NCBI RefSeq assembly: GCF_007859855.1
Contig: NZ_SJPK01000010.1
Coordinates: 151,735-215,734, forward strand
Direction of reading: 5' to 3'
From: Allorhodopirellula solitaria
GTDB lineage: Bacteria; Planctomycetota; Planctomycetia; Pirellulales; Pirellulaceae
Length of the DNA stretch: 64,000 bases
This document shows positions 8,264 to 16,769 of the stretch, piece by piece (positions within the stretch are counted from its first letter, which is position 1; each line of letters begins with the position of its first letter). The notes beneath the pieces were generated by a model that was given only the letters and a program-made list of their open reading frames with translations, did not search any database and was not told the origin of the DNA. Position numbers and translations under genes: made by a program.

Positions 8264-9991
8264 ATGATTCCTTCTAGTCGCCTCACTCTCCGCATTGCTC
8301 TACCGCTGCTGTTGTTTGTCGCAACACTTAATTTCGGGGCACTGGATTTGACCACGGCGCAGGCGTATTCCGTCGACGATGCCATCGTGGTCAACATGGT
8401 CGAGGGTGGGATGGCCAATATGCTGGCCAACACCAAAACCAAGCCATTTTACGCTCTCGACCTGACCTATTCTGGGGGCCATGGCGAGCTCTGTCTGGCA
8501 GGGTATGCGGTCATGAAGGTACACCACGATAAAAACAACGCTGTCGTCCGCCGGGGCGTCGATGCGGCGCTCGCGTTCCTGAAAATGCTCAACAACGCCC
8601 AGCAACGGAACTTCTTGGGCTCCGAGAACAAGACGCTCTACACTGTTTCAGCAGCCGTGCTGGTGCTCGCTGAGGTAGACCGCAAAAAGTATCGCCCCCA
8701 ACTAAAGCTGTACGAAAAGTACCTCCGTCAGGACCGGGAATCGTTTGGCGGATATGCATACCCGGGGGACCGCAAGGGCGATGTCTCGCAAACCCAGTAT
8801 GCGATTTTGGCGTTGTGGACACTCGATCGGGCGGGCATCGCCGTGGACTACAAAGGCATCCAGGCCACGATCGGTTGGTTGCTACGGGTACAGGACCCGG
8901 GCGGTGGATGGCCGTACCTCGGCGAAGACCCCGGTAGCAAAACTCGTATCAAGCAAGGCGGCGTCACGCCCTCGATGGCCGTTGCCGGGGGCAGCGCATT
9001 GATGATCGCCGCCGACATTCTCGAGGTCTGGGGCGGAGCCATGGACGAAGACAAGACCGGTATCGTGGGACTGCCCGAAGCCGTCAAGTTGTTCCAGGAA
9101 GATTTGGTCGAAGATGAAACCTCTTCGGACAAACCCTCCTACGATCCCACAGCGATTCGTCAGTCCATCGAGGATTGCCAACGCTACCTCAGCAACAGCA
9201 AGAACTCGGTCGATCCGGGAAAAGTGACTTCCCAGTGGCCGTACTACCAGCTCTATACCCTGGAACGTTACGAAAGCTTCCGGGAAGTCATCATGGGTGA
9301 TGACTATCGCGAAATGAGCGGCTGGTACGACATCGGTGTCAACTACCTCAAAGCGCAGGAACAGAAAGGCAAAGGTTGGCCGGGACGCTCCTACACCACT
9401 AGCTCCGTGTCGAGCGCCTTCGCCATGCTATTCCTCATCCGCGGTACCAAGAAGGCGATCGAACAGGAAGCCGAGGGAGCGTTGGCCGGTGGGCAAGGAC
9501 TACCGGGCGATACCACGAAAATTCGCGTCGACGGAACCCAGATCAAAGGTGAACCGGTCGCCGAAGCGGTTACTGACCTGCTCGATATGCTCGAGGGGGA
9601 TGATCCCAATGCGCTCGAAGGAAAATCGCTGCCCGAGGACATGCAACTCCCGCAGGACCCGAAAACTCGCAGGGCACAAATTGGGCGGCTCGAGCGGCTT
9701 GTTCGAGGTTCATCTTCTTATCAAGCCCGCCGTGTGGCCGCGCGGGTCCTCGGACAAAGCGACGAAATACGCGTCGTCCCCTCTCTGATCTTTGCGCTCG
9801 ATGACCGCGACACGCAGGTCCGCACCTACGCTCGCGATGGGCTGCGATTTATCAGCCGCAAATTCGAAGGGTTCGGCATGAAGATCGAGCCGGGCGAGAA
9901 GCAAAACTATGGCGAACTGCGTAAAGCGCAACGGGAATGGCGGAATTGGTATCTGACCATGGACCCCGGCTATGTGTTCCTCACCCAGTAG
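8264..9991 (+). CDS. exported protein with prenyltransferase/squalene-cyclase-like repeats and HEAT domain
   Basis: A 575-residue protein. The frame opens at a TTG at 8111, but the ATG at 8264 begins a clear signal peptide (hydrophobic core LALPLLLFVATL-like, ending near LTTAQA), so it is chosen. The middle carries alpha-toroid repeats like those of squalene cyclases and prenyltransferases (GGHGELCLAGYA, DPGGGWPYLG, GWPGRSYTTSS). The last 100 residues resemble HEAT repeats. It lacks the DXDD catalytic motif of squalene-hopene cyclases, so it is not a true cyclase. Role unknown; probably periplasmic protein binding. It overlaps the next gene by 20 bases. Confidence 0.75.
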   Translation: MIPSSRLTLRIALPLLLFVATLNFGALDLTTAQAYSVDDAIVVNMVEGGMANMLANTKTKPFYALDLTYSGGHGELCLAGYAVMKVHHDKNNAVVRRGVDAALAFLKMLNNAQQRNFLGSENKTLYTVSAAVLVLAEVDRKKYRPQLKLYEKYLRQDRESFGGYAYPGDRKGDVSQTQYAILALWTLDRAGIAVDYKGIQATIGWLLRVQDPGGGWPYLGEDPGSKTRIKQGGVTPSMAVAGGSALMIAADILEVWGGAMDEDKTGIVGLPEAVKLFQEDLVEDETSSDKPSYDPTAIRQSIEDCQRYLSNSKNSVDPGKVTSQWPYYQLYTLERYESFREVIMGDDYREMSGWYDIGVNYLKAQEQKGKGWPGRSYTTSSVSSAFAMLFLIRGTKKAIEQEAEGALAGGQGLPGDTTKIRVDGTQIKGEPVAEAVTDLLDMLEGDDPNALEGKSLPEDMQLPQDPKTRRAQIGRLERLVRGSSSYQARRVAARVLGQSDEIRVVPSLIFALDDRDTQVRTYARDGLRFISRKFEGFGMKIEPGEKQNYGELRKAQREWRNWYLTMDPGYVFLTQ

Positions 9992-10661
9992 CCTCACGTC
10001 ACGCTCTAACCCCTTTGCCAGTCGGTTTGTGAGGCCAGGGGCACTCGCGTTTCGCGGCGTCGATGGCGGCGCGGGAGCGGAGCAAAGCAGCGACGAGCCG
10101 CAGCATAATTTTGCCGAGAGATTGATCGCCCGGCTGCGTGAGGCTCGCTGTGGCGTGATCGTTGGTAATCACGGCACCGGAAAATCGACACTGCTGCGTG
10201 AGCTCGCCGGGCCACTCGATCGCGAGATGTCCGGTGGCGTTTGGGTGCAGCTGACCCAGAGCCACGGGTACCGGGAGACGCTGAATAACGTACGCACGCT
10301 GGGGCGGCTCCAACGCTCCGTCGCCCGCGGCGGCGTCTTCGTGATCGACGGGGCGGAACAGGTACCGAGATTCCTACGCAGTTGGATCGCCCATCGCTGC
10401 CGGCGGGGGGGGCAGTTCGCGCTCGTGACGAGCCACCATGAACTCGCCGGCTTCGAAACGCTCTATCACACCGAACTCTCGCCCGAATTGATCAACGAAC
10501 TGCTCGGTGAGCTGCTCGCTCCTGAGAAGAACGACATAGACCCTGCACTTCACACCCAATTGCGAAACCACCTGCAGACCCGAGATCTCCGCGAGGTTAG
10601 CAATCTGCGGGATCTGTGGGACGAGCTGTACGATGTCGCCCAAGCCTATTCAAATTACTGA
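9972..10661 (+). CDS. small P-loop ATPase of unknown role
   Basis: A 229-residue protein with Walker A GNHGTGKST near residues 63-71 and a Walker B-like VFVIDGAEQ near 120. It has no transmembrane segment. The short size, lack of an ABC signature, and an Arg-rich stretch after Walker B suggest a small AAA/STAND-like NTPase. The start overlaps the upstream gene by 20 bases, so the two are probably cotranscribed. I know similar proteins only as planctomycete hypotheticals; function is not assigned. Confidence 0.65.
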   Translation: MCSSPSSLTSRSNPFASRFVRPGALAFRGVDGGAGAEQSSDEPQHNFAERLIARLREARCGVIVGNHGTGKSTLLRELAGPLDREMSGGVWVQLTQSHGYRETLNNVRTLGRLQRSVARGGVFVIDGAEQVPRFLRSWIAHRCRRGGQFALVTSHHELAGFETLYHTELSPELINELLGELLAPEKNDIDPALHTQLRNHLQTRDLREVSNLRDLWDELYDVAQAYSNY

Positions 10662-10878
10662 AGGCGGCCGGCTCGTGTTGGACTGAGCGGGTTCGCGATC
10701 CGGCTGCGGCCTGATTGCCGATCGAGTATTCTGCGGATTTCGGTTAGGATGCTGGTCTGCCGAAAGTCGAGCTCAAATGATTCACGAGCATGGTGACCGC
10801 CCTCTCGCCTGAGACGACTTTCGCTGTGAGAGTTGGCGTTTTTTCACCGACTGACTTCCCGACTTAGGAACCTCTTTC

Positions 10879-11499
10879 ATGGCCGTTCGTCTTAGCGTTC
10901 TGATGCTCCATCCGCCCGGGGGTGGATCGACATGGCATGCTCACAGCGACGATATGCTCGGACACCTACTCGGTCGTCCGGGCCTCGACGTGACCTTGCT
11001 CGAGCGATTGCCCCGGTCCGGTGAGGACTCGACCGAAACGCTGGCGTTGGAATCGATCGGTGGCCATATCGCCTGCCTGGCGTGGCAGGATGCAGCGGAT
11101 GTGCTAGCGGATCTCGACCGCGCCGGCCGGCCGATGGTGCGCCGCCCGCATGCCGGTGACCCGGACTGCGACCAGGAACTCGCTGAGCCAGAATCGGCAC
11201 CACCAGGACGGATATACTTTTTTGATATGCGGCGGCGCGGCGATGCCGAGGCCGTTCTCACTGAACTGCACAAGCTGTTGCAGACGCTGCAGGTATCGAC
11301 ATTTCAAATTGCCTCCGCATCCCAACCAGGGGGCGCACCAAAGGCGAAAGAAACAGTGTCTGCTCCGCACCGCAGCCCGCAACCGGTCTCGCCCCCACCT
11401 CGGCCAAAACGATCTGAGACTCGCTCCGCAACACCTACAGCGCCCCCAGCGGACGATCTCGATCGGCTCGTCGATGAACTCGACGCGTTCGACGGCTAG
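10879..11499 (+). CDS. conserved planctomycete protein of unknown function
   Basis: A 206-residue protein not assignable to a family. The first 140 residues look globular, with MAVRLSVLMLHPPGG resembling the first strand and loop of an alpha/beta fold. The last 60 are rich in Pro, Ser and Thr and probably disordered, ending in an acidic tail. No signal peptide or membrane helix is seen. It sits in a same-strand run with the ATPase upstream and the membrane protein downstream, 57 bases away. Confidence 0.6.
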   Translation: MAVRLSVLMLHPPGGGSTWHAHSDDMLGHLLGRPGLDVTLLERLPRSGEDSTETLALESIGGHIACLAWQDAADVLADLDRAGRPMVRRPHAGDPDCDQELAEPESAPPGRIYFFDMRRRGDAEAVLTELHKLLQTLQVSTFQIASASQPGGAPKAKETVSAPHRSPQPVSPPPRPKRSETRSATPTAPPADDLDRLVDELDAFDG

Positions 11500-11556
11500 A
11501 ATGGATCTCGCCTGCTATCGATTACCCACAATCCAAACCTAGACACTGCTTCTCCT

Positions 11557-12330
11557 GTGACCAAACCGAACGACGGCAACCCATCCGACTCTGCAGAGCC
11601 AGCCCCTGGCGATCCCATCGATTCCGAAGCCAACCCGGCCTCTCCCGACGACAGTGGTAGCGATGGGATTGCTGATGAGAGTAAAGACGAGGGGCCGGGA
11701 TGTCTGCCCGCGATCGTAGCGGGAACGCTGCTCATGGGCATTGCCGCTGCGATCCTCTGCGGAGTGACGACTTGGATTCTCTTTCAGAAACGATCCGAGA
11801 TCGCCGTCCGCACACTCCAAGGCTTCGTTCCCGTGATCGAACAGAGCCTGCTCGATCCGGACGACAAGGCGGAGGTGCTAAAACAATTTGAATCATTGAT
11901 TCAAGAGATGAGTGCCCCCGACTACCCACCCGCGAGCGCCGCCGCAATCATGCAGCGAGTGGTTCGGCTGCCGATCCCGCACTGGGGGGAACTCGATGCC
12001 GTGGAGGTCTACGTCCAAGAGAATTACGAGGATGCGGAGCGGGAGCAAGCGCTCGTTGAAATATCGCGGGTTCGCCGCGCTATCCAAGCCGGCCAAGCCA
12101 CTGTGTTCGATGTCGTCGATGTGCTCGAACCGGTTGCCGTCATCAATGATGAGACAGGCAGCCGCACGATCAAATCAAAACTAACTCCCCAAGATGTTGA
12201 TCAAGTGATCGTACGTGCAAAACTACTGGGCGACCGGGCGAAGATCGAAGATAAAAAGTACCCTCGGATCGAGATGTCCACGATCCTGCGTCAAGAGATT
12301 CAGGCGGCCAAAACCGAGGGCGGATTTTAA
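11557..12330 (+). CDS. single-pass membrane protein of unknown function
   Basis: A 257-residue protein starting at GTG. Residues 1-48 are an acidic, Ser/Pro/Asp-rich cytoplasmic tail; about 50-75 is one transmembrane helix (LPAIVAGTLLMGIAAAILCG); the remainder is a charged helical domain. No known motif is recognised. The topology suggests an anchored protein with most of its mass on one side of the membrane. It lies between two unknown genes on the same strand. Confidence 0.6.
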   Translation: MTKPNDGNPSDSAEPAPGDPIDSEANPASPDDSGSDGIADESKDEGPGCLPAIVAGTLLMGIAAAILCGVTTWILFQKRSEIAVRTLQGFVPVIEQSLLDPDDKAEVLKQFESLIQEMSAPDYPPASAAAIMQRVVRLPIPHWGELDAVEVYVQENYEDAEREQALVEISRVRRAIQAGQATVFDVVDVLEPVAVINDETGSRTIKSKLTPQDVDQVIVRAKLLGDRAKIEDKKYPRIEMSTILRQEIQAAKTEGGF

Positions 12331-12377
12331 AAGCCTCTCCGAAAAGGCTCTCACTACAGGTGCGTCAGGGTGATGCG

Positions 12378-12854
12378 ATGATGACCTTTCCCCAATACGG
12401 ATTGATGCCTCGTTGGCCTGAGAATGGCCAGGGGTTCATCCACCCCGATGACGTTTCAATCGTCAGCCGGCTGATCCCGAGTGAACGCGTCTTGCGGCGA
12501 AACTCTTTCGACGGGCGCTACTACCACTACACCTATGGCGAGTTTGCGTTTCGCTTGTTGCCATGCATGTGGCTGCCGATCACCGCCGAGGGGCTCGATA
12601 TCGGCGATGAAGTTGAAACGTTGGGGGTGGGGATGGAGCGAGATTTGTTTGTCGGCGTAATCACAGGCATGTACTACGTCCGCCGCAAGGGCCGCATTCT
12701 GTACCGGCTGCGGCGTGCTGAGCAAACACAAAGGCGTCTCTATCTGAGAGAGCACCTGCGTTTACTGTCGGAAAAACAAGTGGTCCGGCCAGGCGAAATC
12801 GAACACCCGACGCCGACTTGGAACGGGTCCGGTGATCGAATCACCGACTGGTGA
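12378..12854 (+). CDS. conserved hypothetical protein
   Basis: A small globular protein of 158 residues from the ATG at 12378; a GTG at 12360 would add six residues and ATG 12381 is also possible. Aromatic residues are frequent (RYYHYTYGEFAFRLLP), and the middle has a GDEVETLG strand pattern that looks like a small beta-barrel. The C-terminal part is Arg-rich. No catalytic motif is recognised. Confidence 0.55.
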   Translation: MMTFPQYGLMPRWPENGQGFIHPDDVSIVSRLIPSERVLRRNSFDGRYYHYTYGEFAFRLLPCMWLPITAEGLDIGDEVETLGVGMERDLFVGVITGMYYVRRKGRILYRLRRAEQTQRRLYLREHLRLLSEKQVVRPGEIEHPTPTWNGSGDRITDW

Positions 12855-13122
12855 GTGACTTTGCCGATTGCAGCGACCAGCGAATCTGCGGGCCTTGTGC
12901 GTCGGCCAGTTTTTTTTCACAGGTTTCCTGCTGGCCCCTGCCGATACCACTTGATGCGGCATCGGATGTGCCGCATGGAATTCAACGGCAGTCGCGTCCA
13001 TGATTGGACGCCATTGCACTCAGGCCAGGGAAACGGCCTCTTTCCGTTCCCTTTGTGTCACGATACATTTCGTATCCGAACGAAATAGTGGCACCTCTCT
13101 CTTTTGCCTGAGGTCGCTAACG
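12855..13122. other. intergenic stretch without recognised gene
   Basis: About 270 bp between the unknown gene and the tiny membrane ORF. Short frames here show no protein-like features. It probably holds the promoter of the small ORF and the phosphatase gene; no clear hairpin terminator was seen. Confidence 0.4.
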
Positions 13123-13212
13123 ATGAATGTTGAAGCTCTTCACACTGCTTTTGGAATCGCGTTTACCTTCGTGTGGTTAATTGTCGGTCAGATTATCGTC
13201 GATGGGAATTGA
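13123..13212 (+). CDS. 29-residue putative small membrane protein
   Basis: A very short ORF encoding an acidic/amphipathic start (MNVEALHTAF) followed by one hydrophobic helix (GIAFTFVWLIVGQIIV) and an Asp-Gly-Asn end. A Shine-Dalgarno-like GAGGT lies about 10 bases before the ATG. It is read in frame with a longer open frame from 13000 whose upstream part does not look like protein. A real small membrane peptide is plausible; chance cannot be ruled out. Confidence 0.4.
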   Translation: MNVEALHTAFGIAFTFVWLIVGQIIVDGN

Positions 13213-13268
13213 TCTTCCCGTCGGCTGCCACGCCTAAACGATAGCGACTTGACCGGAAAGGACGCCGT

Positions 13269-13871
13269 GTGACCAACTCTACTTCCACCTCGCCCCTATC
13301 CGCCGAGTCAACCGCCGACCAAGGCTACCGGCTCCTACTGATGCGGCATGCCAAGAGCGATTGGTCGGACGGTGATTTGACTGACCATAATCGCCCCTTG
13401 AATGACCGAGGGTTGCGAGATGCTCCCACGATGGCACGTTGGCTGGCCGAGTCGGGAGTACTGCCGGACCAGATTCTCTGTTCCTCTGCGGCCCGGACGC
13501 AGCAGACGGCGGCTCTGATGCAGTCCTATTGGGAGAACACAAAACAGGAAACAGCCAAGCTGCAAGTTCTCCCGCAGCTCTACCTCTCGCCGGCTGAGAC
13601 GATTCTAGAAACCGTCCAAGAACTGGGTGCGGGTTTCGGTGATGCGGATGCTCAGAAACCGAGGACCATTTTGGTGCTCGCCCACAATCCAGGGATCAGC
13701 CACGCGGCATCGAGTCTGCTGGGGCACCCGACAGGGCTGCCAACGGCGGCGCTGGTCGTCCTGCAGTGTCTTGTCTCAGGTTGGGCGGAACCTCTCACCA
13801 GCGAAAACACTCAGTTGATCGTGGAGATGACTCCCAAATCCATTCAACGCGACGGCTGGCGTCCGGCATGA
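13269..13871 (+). CDS. SixA-like histidine phosphatase
   Basis: A 200-residue cytoplasmic member of the histidine phosphatase (phosphoglycerate mutase-like) superfamily, SixA group, which removes phosphate from phosphohistidine. The catalytic RHG motif appears as MRHAKSDW with the nucleophile at about His27; CSSAARTQQT supplies the second Arg, and AHNPGIS the second His. Start is GTG at 13269. The stop overlaps the ATG of the metallophosphoesterase gene (ATGA), so the two are probably cotranslated. A C-terminal region of about 30 residues extends past the usual SixA length. Confidence 0.85.
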   Translation: MTNSTSTSPLSAESTADQGYRLLLMRHAKSDWSDGDLTDHNRPLNDRGLRDAPTMARWLAESGVLPDQILCSSAARTQQTAALMQSYWENTKQETAKLQVLPQLYLSPAETILETVQELGAGFGDADAQKPRTILVLAHNPGISHAASSLLGHPTGLPTAALVVLQCLVSGWAEPLTSENTQLIVEMTPKSIQRDGWRPA

Positions 13872-15043
13872 AATTGGCGTTGGTTTGCTTGGCGATCATC
13901 GCTCATTTCGGGTTGCGGCTGTCTGCGTACAACCGCATCAATTCATTGGCGTGGCCGCGGCGGACCATCAAACGCATCGTCAAACTGATGTTCGTCGAGA
14001 CTTGGTTGACGCCGGTGATCATCGGGTTGATCTACTCTCGATCATTCCGCTCGCTTGCCACAGGTGATTTTGTCTGGAAGGAACTCCCCTGGGCACTCCG
14101 CGCCTACGGAATCCTGTGCTTGATCTTAGGGGCAGGGCTGTTCGCCCTGTGGCTCCTGTGGCGTCCGCTATTTGGCATCGAACATGCCGATGCTCGCCGG
14201 TCGAGCCGCATGGAACGGGCGACAGCAGAAGACATCGACCGCTTCGCCAGGACCCCCAAGTGTCGCTGGGCAGCGAAAATCCCCGGCAACCAACTGCTCG
14301 ATCTTTCCATCGACTCGGTCGAACTGCCGGTTCCTCGGTTGCCGCGCGAGTTGGATGGATATCGGATCGCCCACTTGTCCGACATCCACCTGACCGGCCA
14401 TCTGCATCGAGCATACACGGCGCGAGTGATCGAGCGGGCGCTGGCCTTCCGCCCAGAGATGTTTGCGTTGACGGGCGATATTGTTGATGCACAGGAGTGT
14501 GTTTCTTGGTTGCCCGAATTGTTCCAGCCTGCGACAGCACCAGACGGCAGTTTCTTCATCTTGGGGAACCACGACACCCGTGTCTCAGATCCCAACGACA
14601 TCCGGGAGCAGATGTCGGCGGTGGGCTGGACCGATGTAGGCGGTCGTTGCCAGCCGGCCTCACTGCGGGGCGTTGATATCACGATGATGGGCAACGAGTG
14701 GCCCTGGTTCGGCCGCCCCGCTCCCGCGGAGATCGAGGCCGTGACGGCAAAAAATCCCGAACGGGCACTGAAGATCTGTTTAAGCCATAGCCCCGATCAG
14801 TTCGATTGGGCGCGGCGGCACGACGTTGACCTACTGATGTGCGGACACACCCACGGCGGGCAGGGTCGATTGCCTTTGGCCGGCCCCATCCTCAGTCCGA
14901 GTTGGCATGGCACGCGGTGGGCATCGGGCGATTTCTACCGCGCCCCGACAACCATGCACGTCTCGCGAGGACTCGGCGGCGTGCACCTGATGCGAATTCA
15001 CTGCCGACCAGAACTGTCACTGCTGACCTTGAAAGCGGCTTAG
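13868..15043 (+). CDS. membrane-anchored calcineurin-like metallophosphoesterase (YkuE-like)
   Basis: A 391-residue protein with three hydrophobic N-terminal segments (about 1-18, 42-57 and 80-103) followed by a metallophosphoesterase domain. Metal-ligand motifs are present in order: LSDIH near residue 170, LTGDIVD, LGNHD, SHSPDQ, and GHTHGGQ. The ATG at 13868 overlaps the stop of the phosphatase gene; a longer open frame starting at 13766 lies inside that gene and is rejected. YkuE-type enzymes act at the cell envelope on phosphoester or lipid substrates; the substrate here is unknown. Confidence 0.85.
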   Translation: MKLALVCLAIIAHFGLRLSAYNRINSLAWPRRTIKRIVKLMFVETWLTPVIIGLIYSRSFRSLATGDFVWKELPWALRAYGILCLILGAGLFALWLLWRPLFGIEHADARRSSRMERATAEDIDRFARTPKCRWAAKIPGNQLLDLSIDSVELPVPRLPRELDGYRIAHLSDIHLTGHLHRAYTARVIERALAFRPEMFALTGDIVDAQECVSWLPELFQPATAPDGSFFILGNHDTRVSDPNDIREQMSAVGWTDVGGRCQPASLRGVDITMMGNEWPWFGRPAPAEIEAVTAKNPERALKICLSHSPDQFDWARRHDVDLLMCGHTHGGQGRLPLAGPILSPSWHGTRWASGDFYRAPTTMHVSRGLGGVHLMRIHCRPELSLLTLKAA

Positions 15044-15083
15044 AAACGCGGGGGTAATAGGTGCTCGGTCGATCGGATTCGAG

Positions 15084-15095
15084 GGACTCGTTGCC
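15084..15095 (+). repeat. copy of dispersed GGACTCGTTGCC motif
   Basis: This 12-mer, followed by CGTCCACTACGAC, recurs almost identically at 29486-29511, and the 12-mer alone at 16156-16167. It lies between two convergent genes. Confidence 0.6.
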
Positions 15096-15154
15096 TCGTC
15101 CACTACGACAGAAATGGATCGTGCGGTGCTTAGCTGTGCACGGAACGCGGCTGT

Positions 15155-16084
15155 TCACTTGGCTTGGGTCAACATGTGTGCGACCGCGGCAGTGAGTTCC
15201 TCAAAGGTCCCTGCGGTATACGTTCTCTCCACCGCGATGCGCTGCATCGATTCTTGCATTTCAAACGGCCTGCCTTGCGGGAGCTCTACCGATGCAAAAG
15301 CATCTTTGGCCGGGATACCAAAAACGCTGAACTTGTCCGCATCTACGTCCATCACGCGATCCTCGTGCATATTCGGAGGCAACAGCTGCGCAGTCGTATC
15401 GGCCAGTTTCATTCCAGGACCAGCCGGTGCCCCTCGAGGCGATGGATCGATCAACCACACCAGGGTCCCGACGTTGCCATTTTTTGGGAAGACCCAGATG
15501 TAGTGCCGCACGATCATCTCCCGGTGCTCGCCCCCGATCAAGAACACGGCAGGTGCGTCGACGAGCATGCTGTGGCTCGTCCGTGCAACCTGTTCGATAC
15601 GTTTGAGCGATGCCACATTTCCCTCGAGAACGCCCCGTCCGATCAAAGAGAGGTTGCCACCCAACTCGCTCTCGGTGTCCGGCGTGATGACAGTGTTTTT
15701 TCCCTTGATTGCCATGGAAAAACCGATTGCAACCTTGTCGAGCACGAACCTGCCATCGGGTCCCTGCTGTGTGTTGGCGAGCATGGCGAGATTAAAAAAC
15801 TCAGCATAGTAACGCACAGTGTCCGAGATCGACGCCACATCACCACCGGTCAATTGGACCCGAACAAACGACAGCAGGTTGGACCAACCGGGAGGTGATT
15901 GGTTCTCAATCTGGGTTCCTGGCGGGATCGTGGCGAGCGGTTGACGCTGGAAACTCAGCCGCGTCGCGGCAGGCCGAGAGGCTGGGTCGGCCATCGCCGA
16001 TGGCATTGCTGCCACAGCAACCAATAGGGTGCCAAAACTCAGCACTGCAAGGCGGTGCGCGCCGACGGTAGCAAACGATCGCAT
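15155..16084 (-). CDS. exported protein of unknown function
   Basis: A 309-residue protein. The ATG at 16084 gives a good signal peptide (MRSFATVGAHRLAVLSFGTL, cleavage near AMADPA). A longer frame to 16255 overlaps the divergent ndk gene and is rejected. The mature part has no recognised motif; it shows alternating strands and helices. The C-terminal half contains EELTAAVAHML, helical. Probably periplasmic or lipid-anchored function unknown. Confidence 0.6.
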   Translation of the reverse strand: MRSFATVGAHRLAVLSFGTLLVAVAAMPSAMADPASRPAATRLSFQRQPLATIPPGTQIENQSPPGWSNLLSFVRVQLTGGDVASISDTVRYYAEFFNLAMLANTQQGPDGRFVLDKVAIGFSMAIKGKNTVITPDTESELGGNLSLIGRGVLEGNVASLKRIEQVARTSHSMLVDAPAVFLIGGEHREMIVRHYIWVFPKNGNVGTLVWLIDPSPRGAPAGPGMKLADTTAQLLPPNMHEDRVMDVDADKFSVFGIPAKDAFASVELPQGRPFEMQESMQRIAVERTYTAGTFEELTAAVAHMLTQAK

Positions 16085-16137
16085 TGAGGAGTTCCTAAGT
16101 CTCGGGCGTTGAACAAGACATCGTAGTGGACCAGACG

Positions 16138-16167
16138 ACGAGTCCCCAGGAAAACGGACTCGTTGCC
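16138..16167. repeat. hairpin containing the dispersed ACGAGTCC/GGACTCGTTGCC motif
   Basis: ACGAGTCC (16138-16145) pairs with GGACTCGT (16156-16163) across a 10-base loop, in the divergent gap between the exported protein and ndk. The right arm continues as the same 12-mer seen at 15084 and 29486. Confidence 0.55.
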
Positions 16168-16249
16168 TGGACTTTAAAAGATGCGGCGGCTTGAGTATTT
16201 TCTGCGTTGCATACACCTCTATCCCCCGTATACGAAAACCATCGAATCC

Positions 16250-16708
16250 ATGCAACGCTCACTGATCCTCCTTAAACCCGATTGTGTCCAACGCCGCTTG
16301 ATCGGTGAAGTCCTGTCCCGTTTCGAAGCCAAGGGACTGCAGATCGTCGGCTTGAAGATGCTGCAAGTCACCCCGGAATTGTCGCGTCAGCATTACGCTG
16401 AACACGTCGAAAAACCGTTCTATCAATCTCTCGAGGATTTCATCACCTCGGCGCCGGTCGTGGCAGTGGCACTCGAAGGGCTCCAGGCGATCGGCGTGGT
16501 CCGGGAGATGCTCGGCGCCACCAACGGACTGCAAGCCGCCCCGGGCACCCTGCGTGGCGATTTCAGCAGCAGCCGTCAAATGAACCTGGTCCACGCAAGC
16601 GACTCCGAAGCCTCTGCAGAGCGTGAACTCGGATTGTACTTCCAGCCAGAAGAAATCTGTGACTACTCACTCTGTCTCACCGGATTCATGCGCACCGACG
16701 ACGAGTGA
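16250..16708 (+). CDS. ndk: nucleoside diphosphate kinase
   Basis: A 152-residue Ndk, which transfers the gamma phosphate of ATP to NDPs through a phosphohistidine. MQRSLILLKPDCVQRRLIGE is the standard start; GATNG and the active-site histidine in NLVHASDS are present. The usual NxxHGSDS has Ala in place of Gly here, a mild change next to the catalytic His. The frame is open back to 16181, but the ATG at 16250 matches family length. It is divergent from the exported protein gene. Confidence 0.93.
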   Translation: MQRSLILLKPDCVQRRLIGEVLSRFEAKGLQIVGLKMLQVTPELSRQHYAEHVEKPFYQSLEDFITSAPVVAVALEGLQAIGVVREMLGATNGLQAAPGTLRGDFSSSRQMNLVHASDSEASAERELGLYFQPEEICDYSLCLTGFMRTDDE

Positions 16709-16711
16709 GTT

Positions 16712-16725
16712 GGATTTCGGTTAGG
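16712..16725 (+). promoter_or_regulatory. GGATTTCGGTTAGG, possible promoter motif (also at 10735)
   Basis: The same 14-mer occurs at 10735-10748, in both cases upstream of a same-strand gene (45 and 131 bases from the start codon). It may be part of a promoter; two copies are not enough for a firm call. Confidence 0.3.
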
Positions 16726-16769
16726 TTATGGTTGGACATTCCCTCCATCCCCCTTTCCGAGAGCTCTCC

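Noticed and set aside
8264..9991. Squalene-hopene cyclase
   Set aside because: Alpha-toroid repeats are present but the DXDD catalytic motif and typical length are not, and the product has a signal peptide.
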